Assembly (NCBI GenBank): GCA_904066235.2
Contig: CAJFCV020000004.1
Span: 744,001 to 808,000 of the forward strand
DNA: 64,000 nt
Origin: Bursaphelenchus xylophilus
Lineage: Eukaryota; Nematoda; Chromadorea; Rhabditida; Aphelenchoididae
Reading direction: 5' to 3'
The stretch's first letter is position 1. Every line of letters begins with the position of its first letter. Made by a program: the position numbers and the translations under genes. The notes beneath the pieces were generated by a model. That model was given only the letters and a program-made list of their open reading frames with translations. It was not told where the DNA came from and ran no database searches. Positions 10,000 to 21,569 of the stretch are shown here, piece by piece.

Positions 10000-12900
10000 A
10001 CAGAGCTTCACAAAACGTTTTTTTTTTGCACCGTGCAGAAGTCAAAAAATTGCACCGTGCGGTTTTTAGGTTTTGCCAGCTGCACTGTGCGTTTTTGTTT
10101 TTTTCGCACCGTGCAGAGGAAAGGAAATTGTTTGTCGCTGCATTTGCACAGTGCCAAAAGGTTTTTGTTTTTTTCGCACCGTGCAGAGGAAAGGAAATTG
10201 TTTGTCGCTGCATTTGCACAGTGCCAAAAGGTTTTTGTTTTTTTCGCACCGTGCAGAGGAAAGGAAATTGTTTGTCGCTGCATTTGCACAGTGCCAAAAG
10301 GTTTTTGTTTTTTTCGCACCGTGCAGAGGGAAGGAATTGTTTGTCGCTGCGCACGCACAGTGCAAAAAGGTTTTTGTTATTTCGCACCGTGCAGAGGAAA
10401 GGAAATTGGTTGTCGCTGCGCCTGCACAGTGCAAAAAGGTTTTTGTTTTCTTTCGCACTGTGCAGAGGGAAGAAATTGGTTGTCGCTGTGCACGCACAGT
10501 GCAAAAAGGTTTTTGTTTTTTCGCACCGTGCAGAGGAAAGGAAATTGGTTGTCGCTGCGCCTGCACAGTGCAAAAAGGTTTTTGTTTTTTTCGCACCGTG
10601 CAGAGGAAAGGAAATTGTTTGTCGCTGCATTTGCACAGTGCCAAAAGGTTTTTGTTTTTTTCGCACCGTGCAGAGGGAAGGAATTGTTTGTCGCTGCGCA
10701 CGCACAGTGCAAAAAGGTTTTTGTTATTTCGCACCGTGCAGAGGAAAGGAAATTGGTTGTCGCTGCGCCTGCACAGTGCAAAAAGGTTTTTGTTTTTTTC
10801 GCACCGTGCAGAGGAAAGGAAATTGTTTGTCGCTGCATTTGCACAGTGCCAAAAGGTTTTTGTTTTTTTCGCACCGTGCAGAGGGAAGGAATTGTTTGTC
10901 GCTGCGCACGCACAGTGCAAAAAGGTTTTTGTTATTTCGCACCGTGCAGAGGAAAGGAAATTGGTTGTCGCTGCGCCTGCACAGTGCAAAAAGGTTTTTG
11001 TTTTCTTTCGCACTGTGCAGAGGGAAGAAATTGGTTGTCGCTGTGCACGCACAGTGCAAAAAGGTTTTTGTTTTTTCGCACCGTGCAGAGGAAAGGAAAT
11101 TGGTTGTCGCTGCGCCTGCACAGTGCAAAAAGGTTTTTGTTTTCTTTCGCACTGTGCAGAGGGAAGAAATTGGTTGTCGCTGTGCACGCACAGTGCAAAA
11201 AGGTTTTTGTTTTTTCGCACCGTGCAGAGGAAAGAAATTGGTTGTCGCTGCGCCTGCACAGTGCAAAAAGGTTTTTGTTTTCTTTCGCACTGTGCAGAGG
11301 GAAGAAATTGGTTGTCGCTGTGCACGCACAGTGCAAAAAGGTTTTTGTTTTTTCGCACCGTGCAGAGGAAAGGAAATTGGTTGTCACTGCGCCTGCACAG
11401 TGCAAAAAGGTTTTTGTTTTTTTCGCACCGTGCAGAGGAAAGGAAATTGTTTGTCGCTGCATTTGCACAGTGCCAAAAGGTTTTTGTTTTTTTCGCACCG
11501 TGCAGAGGGAAGGAATTGTTTGTCGCTGCGCCTGCACAGTGCAAAAAGGTTTTTGTTTTTTTCGCACCGTGCAGAGGGAAGGAATTGTTTGTCGCTGCGC
11601 ACGCACAGTGCAAAAAGGTTTTTGTTATTTCGCACCGTGCAGAGGAAAGGAAATTGGTTGTCGCTGCGCCTGCACAGTGCAAAAAGGTTTTTGTTTTTTT
11701 CGCACCGTGCAGAGGAAAGGAAATTGTTTGTCGCTGCATTTGCACAGTGCCAAAAGGTTTTTGTTTTTTTCGCACCGTGCAGAGGGAAGGAATTGTTTGT
11801 CGCTGCGCACGCACAGTGCAAAAAGGTTTTTGTTATTTCGCACCGTGCAGAGGAAAGGAAATTGGTTGTCGCTGCGCCTGCACAGTGCAAAAAGGTTTTT
11901 GTTTTTTTCGCACCGTGCAGAGGAAAGGAAATTGTTTGTCGCTGCATTTGCACAGTGCCAAAAGGTTTTTGTTTTTTTCGCACCGTGCAGAGGGAAGGAA
12001 TTGTTTGTCGCTGCGCACGCACAGTGCAAAAAGGTTTTTGTTATTTCGCACCGTGCAGAGGAAAGGAAATTGGTTGTCGCTGCGCCTGCACAGTGCAAAA
12101 AGGTTTTTGTTTTCTTTCGCACTGTGCAGAGGGAAGAAATTGGTTGTCGCTGTGCACGCACAGTGCAAAAAGGTTTTTGTTTTTTCGCACCGTGCAGAGG
12201 AAAGGAAATTGGTTGTCGCTGCGCCTGCACAGTGCAAAAAGGTTTTTGTTTTCTTTCGCACTGTGCAGAGGGAAGAAATTGGTTGTCGCTGTGCACGCAC
12301 AGTGCAAAAAGGTTTTTGTTTTTTCGCACCGTGCAGAGGAAAGAAATTGGTTGTCGCTGCGCCTGCACAGTGCAAAAAGGTTTTTGTTTTCTTTCGCACT
12401 GTGCAGAGGAAAGGAAATTGGTTGTCACTGCGCCTGCACAGTGCAAAAAGGTTTTTGTTTTTTTCGCACCGTGCAGAGGAAAGGAAATTGTTTGTCGCTG
12501 CATTTGCACAGTGCCAAAAGGTTTTTGTTTTCTTTCGCACTGTGCAGAGGGAAGAAATTGGTTGTCGCTGTGCACGCACAGTGCAAAAAGGTTTTTGTTT
12601 TTTCGCACCGTGCAGAGGAAAGGAAATTGGTTGTCACTGCGCCTGCACAGTGCAAAAAGGTTTTTGTTTTTTTCGCACCGTGCAGAGGAAAGGAAATTGT
12701 TTGTCGCTGCATTTGCACAGTGCCAAAAGGTTTTTGTTTTTTTCGCACCGTGCAGAGGGAAGGAATTGTTTGTCGCTGCGCCTGCACAGTGCAAAAAGGT
12801 TTTTGTTTTTTTCGCACCGTGCAGAGGGAAGGAATTGTTTGTCGCTGCGCACGCACAGTGCAAAAAGGTTTTTGTTATTTCGCACCGTGCAGAGGAAAGG

Positions 12901-13430
12901 AAATTGGTTGTCGCTGCGCCTGCACAGTGCAAAAAGGTTTTTGTTTTCTTTCGCACTGTGCAGAGGGAAGAAATTGGTTGTCGCTGTGCACGCACAGTGC
13001 AAAAAGGTTTTTGTTTTTTCGCACCGTGCAGAGGAAAGAAATTGGTTGTCGCTGCGCCTGCACAGTGCAAAAAGGTTTTTGTTTTCTTTCGCACTGTGCA
13101 GAGGGAAGAAATTGGTTGTCGCTGTGCACGCACAGTGCAAAAAGGTTTTTGGCCCCCGCACAGTGCAGCCACAAGCTTTTCTTTTTCCACGCTGGCCGCA
13201 CAGTGCAAACAAGTTTTTTCTCGTTTTGCACAGTGCAGAAGGGAAGACACTTTGCCGTCGCAGTTGCACCGTGCAAAAAAGGAACGTTTTTACTTTACGC
13301 ACAGTGCAAGGAAATCTTAAACTTTGCACAGTGCAAAAAATGCGTATTCTCGCACAGTGCAGTTTTGTTGAGTAAATTAGCTTGCAATTTTGCACTGTGC
13401 GAAATTTATTTAATTTTGCACAGTGCAGAA
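10000..13430. repeat. 70-bp higher-order tandem array built on GCAC-N-GTGC
   Basis: From 10105 to about 13150 there are 44 head-to-tail units of 68-70 bp. Each starts CGCACCGTGCAGAGG (or CGCACTGTGCAGAGG) and carries a second palindrome about 40 bp later. Units fall into types: a (spacer CTGCATTTGCACAGTGCCAA), b (CTGCGCACGCACAG, followed by TTATTTCG), c (CTGCGCCTGCACAG) and d (CTGTGCACGCACAG). The order shows a-b-c trimers and c-d dimers. The segment around 11350-11690 recurs 1260 bp downstream at 12610-12950 with the same subtype order. Irregular palindrome copies flank it on both sides. Confidence 0.97.
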
Positions 13431-13499
13431 AGGCAAAAACTTTGTTTTTTTTTAAATCACGTAACAATGCAAAAAATTACTTTACACAGTATAAATTCA

Positions 13500-13770
13500 T
13501 GAACCAAGCTCCAATTCGAAATAAAAATTTATAAAAAAAAGCCTGACTTTCGACGTGAATTTAAAAAATTGAGCCCCCCGGAGGCGCACGAGCCCATTAG
13601 GGGGAATGAGAACAAAGCGTGTCCACAATGTCCATTTATTTCAAATTATTCTAAACAAAGTTTCTTTTGCCCTCGGGGCATTATAAAAAGTCGGAGGTCC
13701 GCGAAAGAAATTGTTTTAAGGAAATGGACATTGAAATTTTTTTTTGGAAAAATTAAAATTTACTGAAAAA
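13500..13770. other. Unique island, no gene seen
   Basis: A palindrome-free stretch with a GC-rich patch (GAGCCCCCCGGAGGCGCACG near 13571) and ATGTCCATTT/AAATGGACAT, a short inverted repeat at about 13629 and 13721. Its short open frame has no splice context. Confidence 0.3.
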
Positions 13771-13774
13771 TAAA

Positions 13775-14315
13775 AAAAATGTTTTGCACTGTGCGGTTGT
13801 TGCGACAAAAAAGTTCTGTTGCACGGTGCAGATTTCTCAAGACTACATTTCTTTGCTGCACTGTGCATTCAATCATTTTTGTCAGCTGCACAGTGCAAAA
13901 CAAAAAAGTTTGTTTTGCACTGTGCAATTGCTGCGACAAAAAACTTCTTTTGCACGGTGCAGATTTCTCAAGACAACATTTTTTGCTGCACTGTGCGTTT
14001 CAGTCATTTTTGTCAGCTGCACAGTAAAACACAAAAAAGTTTGGTTTGCACTGTGCAGCTGATGCGACAAAAAAGTGTTTTTTGCACGGTGCAGATTTCT
14101 CAAGACGGAATTTCTTTTTCTGCACTGTGCATTCAAAGTCCTTCTAAAAACTGCACTGTGCAAAACAAAAAATCAGTTTTGCACTGTGCGGTTGTTGCGA
14201 CAAAAAGTGGTTTCGCACGGTGCAGGTTTCTCAAGACTACATTTTTTTGCTGCACTGTGCGTTTCAATCCTTTTTGTTAGCTGCACAGTGCAAAAAAAGA
14301 AGAAAAATAGCGCAC
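13775..14315. repeat. GCAC-N-GTGC array with a second unit type, about 130 bp x 4
   Basis: Four tandem units. Each carries four palindromes separated by fixed spacers: a GTTGTTGCGACAAAAAAGT spacer, a GATTTCTCAAGAC spacer, and a CATTTTTGTCAGC spacer. The centre base of the palindrome follows its position in the unit (G for the one before GATTTCTC, T or A elsewhere), which shows block-wise amplification. Confidence 0.9.
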
Positions 14316-14599
14316 AGTGCAAAGCTGAGATTTTGATGAAATTTGGACTAAATTCAAATAAAATTCGTAAAGACGTAGATAGAGCTGATATTTAGCTCAA
14401 TTTTCGCCGAAAAAATCAAAATTTTTAGGTGAAAAAATCAAAAAAAAAAATTAAAAAAAAGACAAAAAAAATTTTTTTGCAATTTTCGGGGACAAAAATA
14501 TATCAAAACTGATTTTTATCCTCCTCGTTATAGCCTAGCGACAAAATTTCAGTATTCAAAAAAATTTTTATCTCCAAAAAATTTCCAAAAAGACCCTAA

Positions 14600-14900
14600 A
14601 ATCCCAAAAATTACCGAGCAAGCCGACGATGGCATTTGATTAAGGCCCTGGGGGCATTTTAATGAGGGCAGAAGGTAAGAGAGTCCCCTTCGAAAACAAA
14701 CCTCGACAGAAAAAAAAAAACTTTACTGCGTAATAAAACGGCCCCTCTCTGTCGCTTTTATAACACCTTGGGAGTTTTTAGTAATCGGATTTCCACTCCG
14801 CCGCCCAAAAACTATTAAACCCATAACAATTTGAGAGGGATTCGCAATGTTTTCGGATGTCGTTTTGGCACTTGCCCGAGGCAAAAATTGTCTTGAAAGC
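14600..14900. other. Unique GC-richer island, possible regulatory DNA
   Basis: Non-repetitive sequence with motifs such as CGGCCCCTCTCTGTCGCTTT then TATAACACC near 14752. There is no convincing exon. Bases 14900-15065 are AT-rich with nothing recognised. Confidence 0.25.
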
Positions 14901-15069
14901 GAGAAATCATGATTTTACTGGACAGTTGCAAATTTTGAAGAGAAAAAAGGGGAAAATCCCAGATTTTTGAAAAAAATGTCTTGAAAAGTAGTAAAGTGAA
15001 GATGTAGAACAATAAAAAGTGATGTAAAATACAGAAAATTAAATTTCAAAAAACATTTTTTTTTCTCGC

Positions 15070-15545
15070 CGCACAGTGCAGTCCAAACAGCCCGAAAAAA
15101 CCCACTGCACCGTGCAAAAAGCGAGCAAGAAATTATTGCACAGTGCAAAGTGAACATTTTGTTTTTGCACAGTGCATGTCGCTGAAATCACTCCAGCGGA
15201 TTGAAAAAAGTCAGGGTGCGAGCGACAGCCCAAAAAAGCCTATTGCACCGTGCAAAAAGGCAAGAAATTGCACAGTGCAAAGTGAACTTTTGTTTTCGCA
15301 CAGTGCATGTCGCGGAAATGCAAACTTTTGTTTTCGCACAGTGCATGTCGCTGAAATGCGAACTTTTGTTTTTGCATGTGCGTGTCGCTGAAATGCGAAC
15401 TTTTGCTTTTGCACTGTGCATGCCGTCGATTTTATTTTTTCCGCTGAATTGCACTGTGCGAAAAATGTCAGGGTGCGAGCGACAGCCCAAGAAGCCTATT
15501 GCACGGTGCAAAAAGCAAAAAATGCACAGTGCAAAAGAAGCGCCG
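15070..15545. repeat. GCAC-N-GTGC block with TGTCGCT...AGCGACTT spacer units
   Basis: About 16 palindromes. Alternate spacers are TGTCGCTGAAATCACTCCAG-type, with the short inverted pair GTCGCT/AGCGAC, and AAGTGAACTTTTGTTTTCG. The same unit type recurs at 19975-20275 and 22680-23355. The sequence right after this block, CGCGACGTCGCCAAAAAATT, is similar to that near 19900. Confidence 0.9.
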
Positions 15546-16312
15546 CGGCAACTTCCCGTGTTGCTCTAGCGACATGCTCTTTTCTGCAAGCGCACCACGC
15601 GACGTCGCCAAAAAATTCTACGGACTTTCTGGAACGACTAGTTGTAAGTGCGTCTGTTTCACACAGATTTGTCATTACCACGTCTTGCTTAATGAATATT
15701 TAACGAATCAGGCGTACGTATTTGTTGAAGGTGACTTTGAGGGCTTGCTTGGTTATTTGGAATTCTTGGACTGTGAAACAGGTTGTTTTTTGCCGACCAA
15801 GAGCTAAACTGGTTGTTAAAAGTTATAATTATTGGCAATTTTCGTACGGTTCGCAATACGTATTAGCATATCGGCTATGGAGCAAGTTTTGGGAAAGTTG
15901 CGGAAATGGTGGGATGAGGTAAGTGACAGCGACTACAGACTGTTTAGACAGACTACAGACTGTTTAGGCCCTGTGGGAGGTATGCATAAACCGTTTAGGG
16001 GCTGTGGAAGGAATGTATTTGAGTGTACGATTAAGAGGGAGACATTACGGCACCTCTCTAGCTATACAATGTCGAAAGAAAACCCAGTAAGCTCAAGAGC
16101 CAAGTGATTTGTTTAGTGGAAAGGAGGCCCACGTCAAAACAATTCTTTCAGAAAATTGAAAAAACAAGGAATCTCGGATCATTGATTTTTTGCGAAGTGC
16201 CACAGAATTATCGAGCTTGAAAAATTATTTTCCTCTTCGAAAAAACATTTTTCTCGAAATTCCCTGGGAAAGTTTTCTTTTGTGACTCGATAATTCAGCG
16301 ACGTTTCGTGTT

Positions 16313-16480
16313 GGCGCTAAGCCCCAAATTTGCATAAGTTCGCCAATTCACTATAAAAGACACGGATCAAATCATTTTATAATCACTTTTCCTTCTGTGT
16401 GTGTCCAATAAAGACTCCTTCTCTTTGTCTTCTCGTCTTCCACGACCGGTCGATCCTCAACTTCATTTCTTCTCCTGGCC
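16313..16480 (+). mobile_element. Possible solo LTR-like sequence (copy 1)
   Basis: Begins TGTTGGCGCTAAG, then AAATTTGCATAAG, CTATAAAAGA (TATA-like), CAATAAAGACTC (poly(A)-signal-like), then CGGTCGATC. The same order of motifs appears at 18226-18405. This resembles a short LTR (promoter, then poly(A) signal), but no 3' boundary or target duplication is clear. Between 15545 and 16312, and from 16481 to 16755, I see no supported gene. Confidence 0.3.
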
Positions 16481-16755
16481 TGCCAGTTTTATGGGGGGTT
16501 TCGTCAAAAATCAATGGTCCGAGGTCCCTTGTCCTTTCACTTTTTCTTTGACGTGAGGGATTTTTTAGGAAAGCCCCACGTACGAAAGAACAATCAAATT
16601 TGAATAAATGCAGGTAGCTTCTCGTGGGAAAATCCTCGAAGCTCGGTCGTTTCGCCTCACATATAATAAAACAAGAGGCGTTGATTAGGCTAAATCCATC
16701 TTCATATCAATATGCCTCCGCCGAATACCAACGCTTAATCGTGTTGCTTTAGATC

Positions 16756-18621
16756 ATGCAAATAAACCGCACAACAATACACTCATTTTTTGACACAGTG
16801 TTCTCGATATGGGGGATCATTACGTGCAGTCTGGTCATCTACCTGTCATTGACAAACTACAGAAATAAAGCTTTGAGAGTTTACAGGATTATGTTGGTCA
16901 CTAATGCGACTGTCGACCTGCTCTACGCCATCAACACGTTGTGCACTTTTTGCGTAAGTTTTTATTGCCTCCTACTTGCAAGAGGCAATAAACCAGCGAT
17001 TCTCGACTGGATAGTCTATTAAGAGTCTGTCGGGAAAATAGCTCATTATTATCCCGACAGACTGATAGCACATATAGCAATATCGTCACTACGACCGCGT
17101 GCAGAATAACCTTGTTTTGGAAGACACAATTCCAATTTTCAGACCGCCGCATTCGGCTACAAAGCCGTATTCATGCTCATCGACAACCCATACTGGCCGA
17201 AAACAGTGTGGTGGACGTATGCCGGCCTCTGCACGAACCTTTTTTTCATGTTTCTGAGCGTTGGAATGTTGCCACTGCAGTTCATCTACCGCTACGGGGT
17301 GATGCGGACGAAGGCGTTCACGCGGAAACAAATGTTCGGCTTCTTTTGCGTTGCGTTGGGTTTCGCCACCATGCATGGCTTTGCGTCGCCGTGGACGTTC
17401 ACGCCGCCTTCGGCGGAATGGGAGCCCACAATCCGCGAGGCGCTGTCGTTGGGCGAGGACGCGGACTTGCCGGGTTATGTGGTGGGAGACGTGGTAAGGA
17501 AGCGTGTGTATTTCTGCGTAAACAGGGAGAAGAGTTGGCTGCCGCGCTGGGCCGGGCCGAAAAAAAATTGAAATGGGCCGGGCCAGCCCGAGAGCCATGC
17601 CTAACAGGAACTACAAAATCGATCGATATGGGAGGTAGAGCAGGCGAACACTCAAAAAAAAGGTGTAGTTAGTGCCTACGAGGCTTGACAAAGCCGTTGG
17701 ATGGCCGGCGAAGACTTGGCGAAGGCTCGCGGAGACTTGCGATATGTCCACTTTTTCTAACTATAGCTATTACTAACGTTAGTTTTTATTCATCCTGGGT
17801 TACGGTTACATATAAAAGACCAAACCTTACGACAAAAAAAGCAGACCCGTAACTTTTACCCAGATATTATTAATGTCAGTACATGGAAGATACCTCAAAA
17901 ATAGGTGATAAGCTATCCTAGAACCAGATAAATCTTATTATTTCTAATAACCAAGCCTTCTCCTAGCCTCTAGCATTGTCAGCGTTTTCGTAACACACCC
18001 CGTTTCAGAGAGAATTTGGCGTGATGGCGTTGCACTTCATCGACATCTTTGTCATCATGTTCCTCTCGTACGCAGTGATCATTATAATGGTGGTCTTGTC
18101 CAAGCACACCATCACAATGGACGAGGTGGCGGCCGCAAGTCCGCTGACCAAGGCCGTCCAACGACAAGTCACCCGGATCATCTACGTCCAGGTAAAATGT
18201 GCATATTATTGAACGGTTTGCAACTGTTGGTGATAGTGCCAAATTTGCATAATGGATTTGGCTATAAAAGCCACAAGAATACACTTTTATCTCACTCTTT
18301 TCTCGTCCTTGACGAATAAACTCTCTGTTTTGAGCGGTCGATCTCGTCTCCAGACTACCCAATCTCCTCCTTTCCGTGATCATCTCGTATAGTAACAACA
18401 AATTGCAGGCGATCTACCCGCTCTTTGTCATATGCGCTCCGTGTCTCGCCTTCCCGATCCTGGCCCTCAAGGGCGCCGAGGTGAAGTTCTTCGGCGAATG
18501 GGCCATGCTGTCCATGCACACGCCGCCGCTGGTCAACTCGCTGTCGGTGATCCTGTGCGTGCCCAGCTACCGCCGCGTGGTCACACATCCATTCACGGCG
18601 GCCAAGGTCCGCTCTCTGTAA
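16756..18621 (+). CDS. Nematode 7-TM chemoreceptor (Str-superfamily type)
   Basis: Exons 16756-16953, 17143-17493, 18009-18191 and 18409-18621 (TAA), all phase 0 with GT/AG borders, encode 314 residues. A first hydrophobic helix (VFSIWGIITCSLVIYL) is followed by RVYRIMLVTNATVDLLYAI, typical of the TM2 region of Srd/Srh/Str receptors. TM3 ends PLQFIYRYGV, at the position where these families have a YRY-type motif. TM5 is in exon 3, and SPLTKAVQRQVTRIIYVQ before TM6 matches the conserved pre-TM6 basic stretch. TM7 ends VPSYRRVV. The family call (srd versus srh/str) is not settled. A plasma-membrane chemosensory role is inferred from the family. The ATG follows an in-frame TAG and a TTTAG, so an upstream exon is possible but not needed for length. 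Confidence 0.85.
17027..17060. mobile_element. CTGTCGGGAAAATA MITE, minimal copy (copy 2)
   Basis: A 34-bp near-perfect palindrome: CTGTCGGGAAAATA, then GCTCAT, then TATTATCCCGACAG. It lies in intron 1 of the chemoreceptor gene and consists of essentially only the two terminal repeats of the family. Confidence 0.7.
18226..18405 (+). mobile_element. Possible solo LTR-like sequence (copy 2)
   Basis: Starts TGTTGGTGATAG and ends GTAACAACA, with AAATTTGCATAATGG, GGCTATAAAAGCC, GAATAAACTCTC and GCGGTCGATC in the same order as at 16313. It lies wholly inside intron 3 of the chemoreceptor, immediately before the AATTGCAG acceptor. Confidence 0.35.
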
Positions 18622-19974
18622 GTTCTGTGGCGCACTGTACAAGATTGCTGTAGCTGCCGTGCGGTGCGACGGCACTACAGGGTGTATCACAAAAGACCGG
18701 TTGTTCGTTTGTGTTAAGCTATTCCAAACTCACTCTCATGCATCAGGAGAGTAGAAACTAGGCGTTTAACGGCTTTACAGTAAGTCAGGTGTGCTGAGAT
18801 GGGGAGGTGTTCGAGGTGCGTTGCTCACGAGGGAAGCTGTATCGAAAACGTCAAAAAAATCTGTCGAGAGGCCCGGGGGACAACCGCACGATAAGACGAG
18901 AAGCTCGAGTTCAAGTGATTTATTGAGTGAAAAGCGGCGCTTATATACTGAAATCCCACGTGGGAAAGTACAATCAAATTTGCATAATGAATGATGCTTT
19001 CCGTGGGAATTCGGGCTCGAAGTTCGTCGTTCCGCCTCACATCTTCCGCCTCACAAAATCTGACATGATTTTCGACCGAAAACGTCCGAAATTTCTCGAT
19101 CATTTTCAACCGAAAAACACCCCTTTTCAGGGTAGAAATGCCCCTTCTTCAAAAGGTCGTAGCGACCTTAGTTTGAACTTTTAAATCTTGCTGTTTCATA
19201 GACCAAAGTTAATGTCACTTAAGAATACATATTCCAAAAACGAACTCTCTACGCCGCCTCCGCCGCAAGTTATAGCCACTGGGGATGAGCAACGCATCTC
19301 GAGCGACTTATTGCTGACAAAAAATTTTTAGAAAAGAAAAGTTGTTGCGATGCTTCCACGGAACCAAGACGACTTTCCCCCAGCTACACCCCTCCATTAC
19401 TGCCCCAATCTCTTCCAATCACGCCACATAGTGAATCTCAAAGGCATTTGTATAAAAAGGCGTAAATAAACTACAATTTCCGGCGCGTCTAACTTATAAA
19501 TTTGTTTCATCTTTAGCAACAGCTCGATTAAATTTGAATCTCACGTTGAAATGTCACAGAATCTTTGCTGTCCCAAATTTCTTTTGCACCCGGCAAACGC
19601 TCTTTGCATATAATTTTTTGACATATATATGTCTAAATGCTAGGCATTTTTTAGCAACAGGTGTAAAAAGGCGGTTAAATAACCAAACCATGTTTAACCA
19701 TGCGACAAACTGGTGGTACCATGTTGAAAATTGGTACCGTAGACGAAGCAAGAATGATATGAATTGTAAATAATCTATATACAAATGATTTACAATTCAG
19801 CGTTTTGCTGAATAAACCGGGATTTTTAGATTGAAAGTCGGAAGAGTTTGGCGCTTCTTGCCAAGTTGCGGCCCGGAAAGTTTCATATTGCATCCCGCGA
19901 CACCGCCAAAAAAACATTCCACGAACATTCCGACTAGTAGCATTTTCATAAAGTGCCTGGACATTTTTCCGTTT
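18622..19974. other. Intergenic stretch without supported gene
   Basis: Contains sequence around 18900-19060 (AAGTGATTTATTGAGTG, then CCCACGTGGGAAAGTACAAT, then CGCCTCACATCTTCC) that resembles 16100-16660, so it belongs to a dispersed repeat. A short inverted repeat (GAATTGTAAATAATC/GATTTACAATTC) lies at about 19760-19797. No exon with acceptable splice sites was found. Confidence 0.4.
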
Positions 19975-20275
19975 TTCGCACAGTGCATCTTATTTTTGCA
20001 AAGTGCCGAAAATTGCACGGTGCGAAGCAAACTTAGGTTTCCGCACAGTGCATATCGCCAAAGTCACGCTAGCGACTTACGAACCGATTGCACAGTGCAA
20101 AGTCAACTTTTGTTTCGCACAGTGCATTCGTCGATTTCATTCCGACGACTTGCACCGTGCCAAAACAGTCAGGGTGCGAGCGACAGCTCAAAAAAGCCTA
20201 TTGCACAGTGCAAAAAACAACAAATTGCACAGTGCAAAGCAAACTTTTTTCCGCACGGTGCGGCCACAATAACAA
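19975..20275. repeat. GCAC-N-GTGC palindrome block
   Basis: About ten palindromes with the GTCGC-type and AAGTCAACTTTTG spacers seen at 15070-15545. From 20276 to 21560 there is no gene, but two copies of CCCGCCATTTTTGGCATTCT (about 20694 and 20989), a TTATATTATCCATGAC word (about 21126) and a unique GC-richer island at 21230-21440 ending in a (CT)n run. Confidence 0.85.
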
Positions 20276-21569
20276 GATCAAATTGGCAATAAAAAAGACA
20301 ATAGAAAGTTGCGTAGAGGTCATTTTACCCCCCAACAGCGGAGTATTTTGAATTATGTCGGAGCCAGAAAAGAAAATAAAAACAAAGGAAAAAGGCCATG
20401 TTTTAATATCGGCGGAAGAGAGAAGAAAGAAATTATGCGCGAAAAAAGTTCCATGGCAATCCCAGGGCAACCGAACAATCGGCAATTACATGCGAACATA
20501 TGTGTGTACATAAGGAAATAGTAAAGGGAGGTATTTGAAAAAACATTTTTTCGGGATTTTTTGAATTGTAAAGGGGGAGAAATGGGTATATTATAAAGTT
20601 ATAGTCTTTTTTAAGGGTGTAATATCACTTAGTTGTCTGAATTAGTCCTGAAAAACACTTTAAGGCAAGTTGTTTATTTCAAAATTTAAATTTCCCGCCA
20701 TTTTTGGCATTCTGTTTTAAGTGTCGTAAAGCAAAGAGAACGCCGTCAAATAACCCTTTACATAGGTGTGATACATTTGAAATAAATTTTTAAAGAAACT
20801 TTCAATATTTTTAGCCTCGTCGGAAAACTATCAAGATTTTTAGGCCGAAAAATACCTCAATTTGTAATCTTTTGGCGTTTTCCAAAAGAAAAATTGACCT
20901 TTTCATCAAGCAAGTGTTTGAAATACCCTTAAAACCGCCTCAGAATCGTTTTTCCAACTTGAAAAATTCAAAACTTCAAACTTCCCGCCATTTTTGGCAT
21001 TCTGTTTTACCGGTCGATTTTAGGTAAAAACGTTGTCGAAAATATCAAATAAATCTTAGAATTGCATTTTCTATACCTAAATTGAATTTTAATTCACCTC
21101 CTTCTTATTTTTAAGTCATCAATTTATATTATCCATGACATTAATTTTATAAATTGCCTCAGGCAAAAACCCTAAAACTCCCTCCAAAACAATGAAAACA
21201 AGTCTAAAATCCCTGGAAATCAGCCGAAATCCATCCTCATGACCCGTATTTCGAAGCCATTCACAAACAAGCGGGAAAGCTCTTCAGAACTTTATGCAAA
21301 TTTTAGTAGCTTCCGGCAAGCCGAAGAAAGGGATGAGGGGAATCTTGTCCGGCGGCGAGATTTCTTTGAGCGAAACAAAAGAATCGCCAGCCCGGAAATC
21401 TCTCTCTCTCTCTGACAAATCATCATTATTATGACAATATTATGAGAGAGTGGAGTAAATCGGGGAATAATTAGGGAAAGTTTGGTTTGGGAAAGATTTT
21501 ATTTTATTTTGGGATTTTTACTAGTCTGTTCGTAAAGTTGCTGAGGTGATTTTTGACGTTCGTTGTGCG

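Noticed and set aside
10105..13150. CRISPR-like appearance of regularly spaced palindromic repeats
   Set aside because: The spacers are themselves repeated in a few subtypes, there are no cas-like genes, and the surrounding genes are spliced and nematode-like.
9477..13502. Very long open frames (over 1000 codons) on both strands through the 70-bp array
   Set aside because: The unit lacks stop codons in all frames and 70 bp is not a multiple of three, so every frame stays open. The translations are cyclic Cys/His/Lys/Phe-rich peptides with no start context, splice signals or domain.
17089..17598. 169-residue minus-strand frame opposite chemoreceptor exon 2
   Set aside because: Antisense shadow of a GC-richer transmembrane exon; Arg/His-rich with no recognisable domain.
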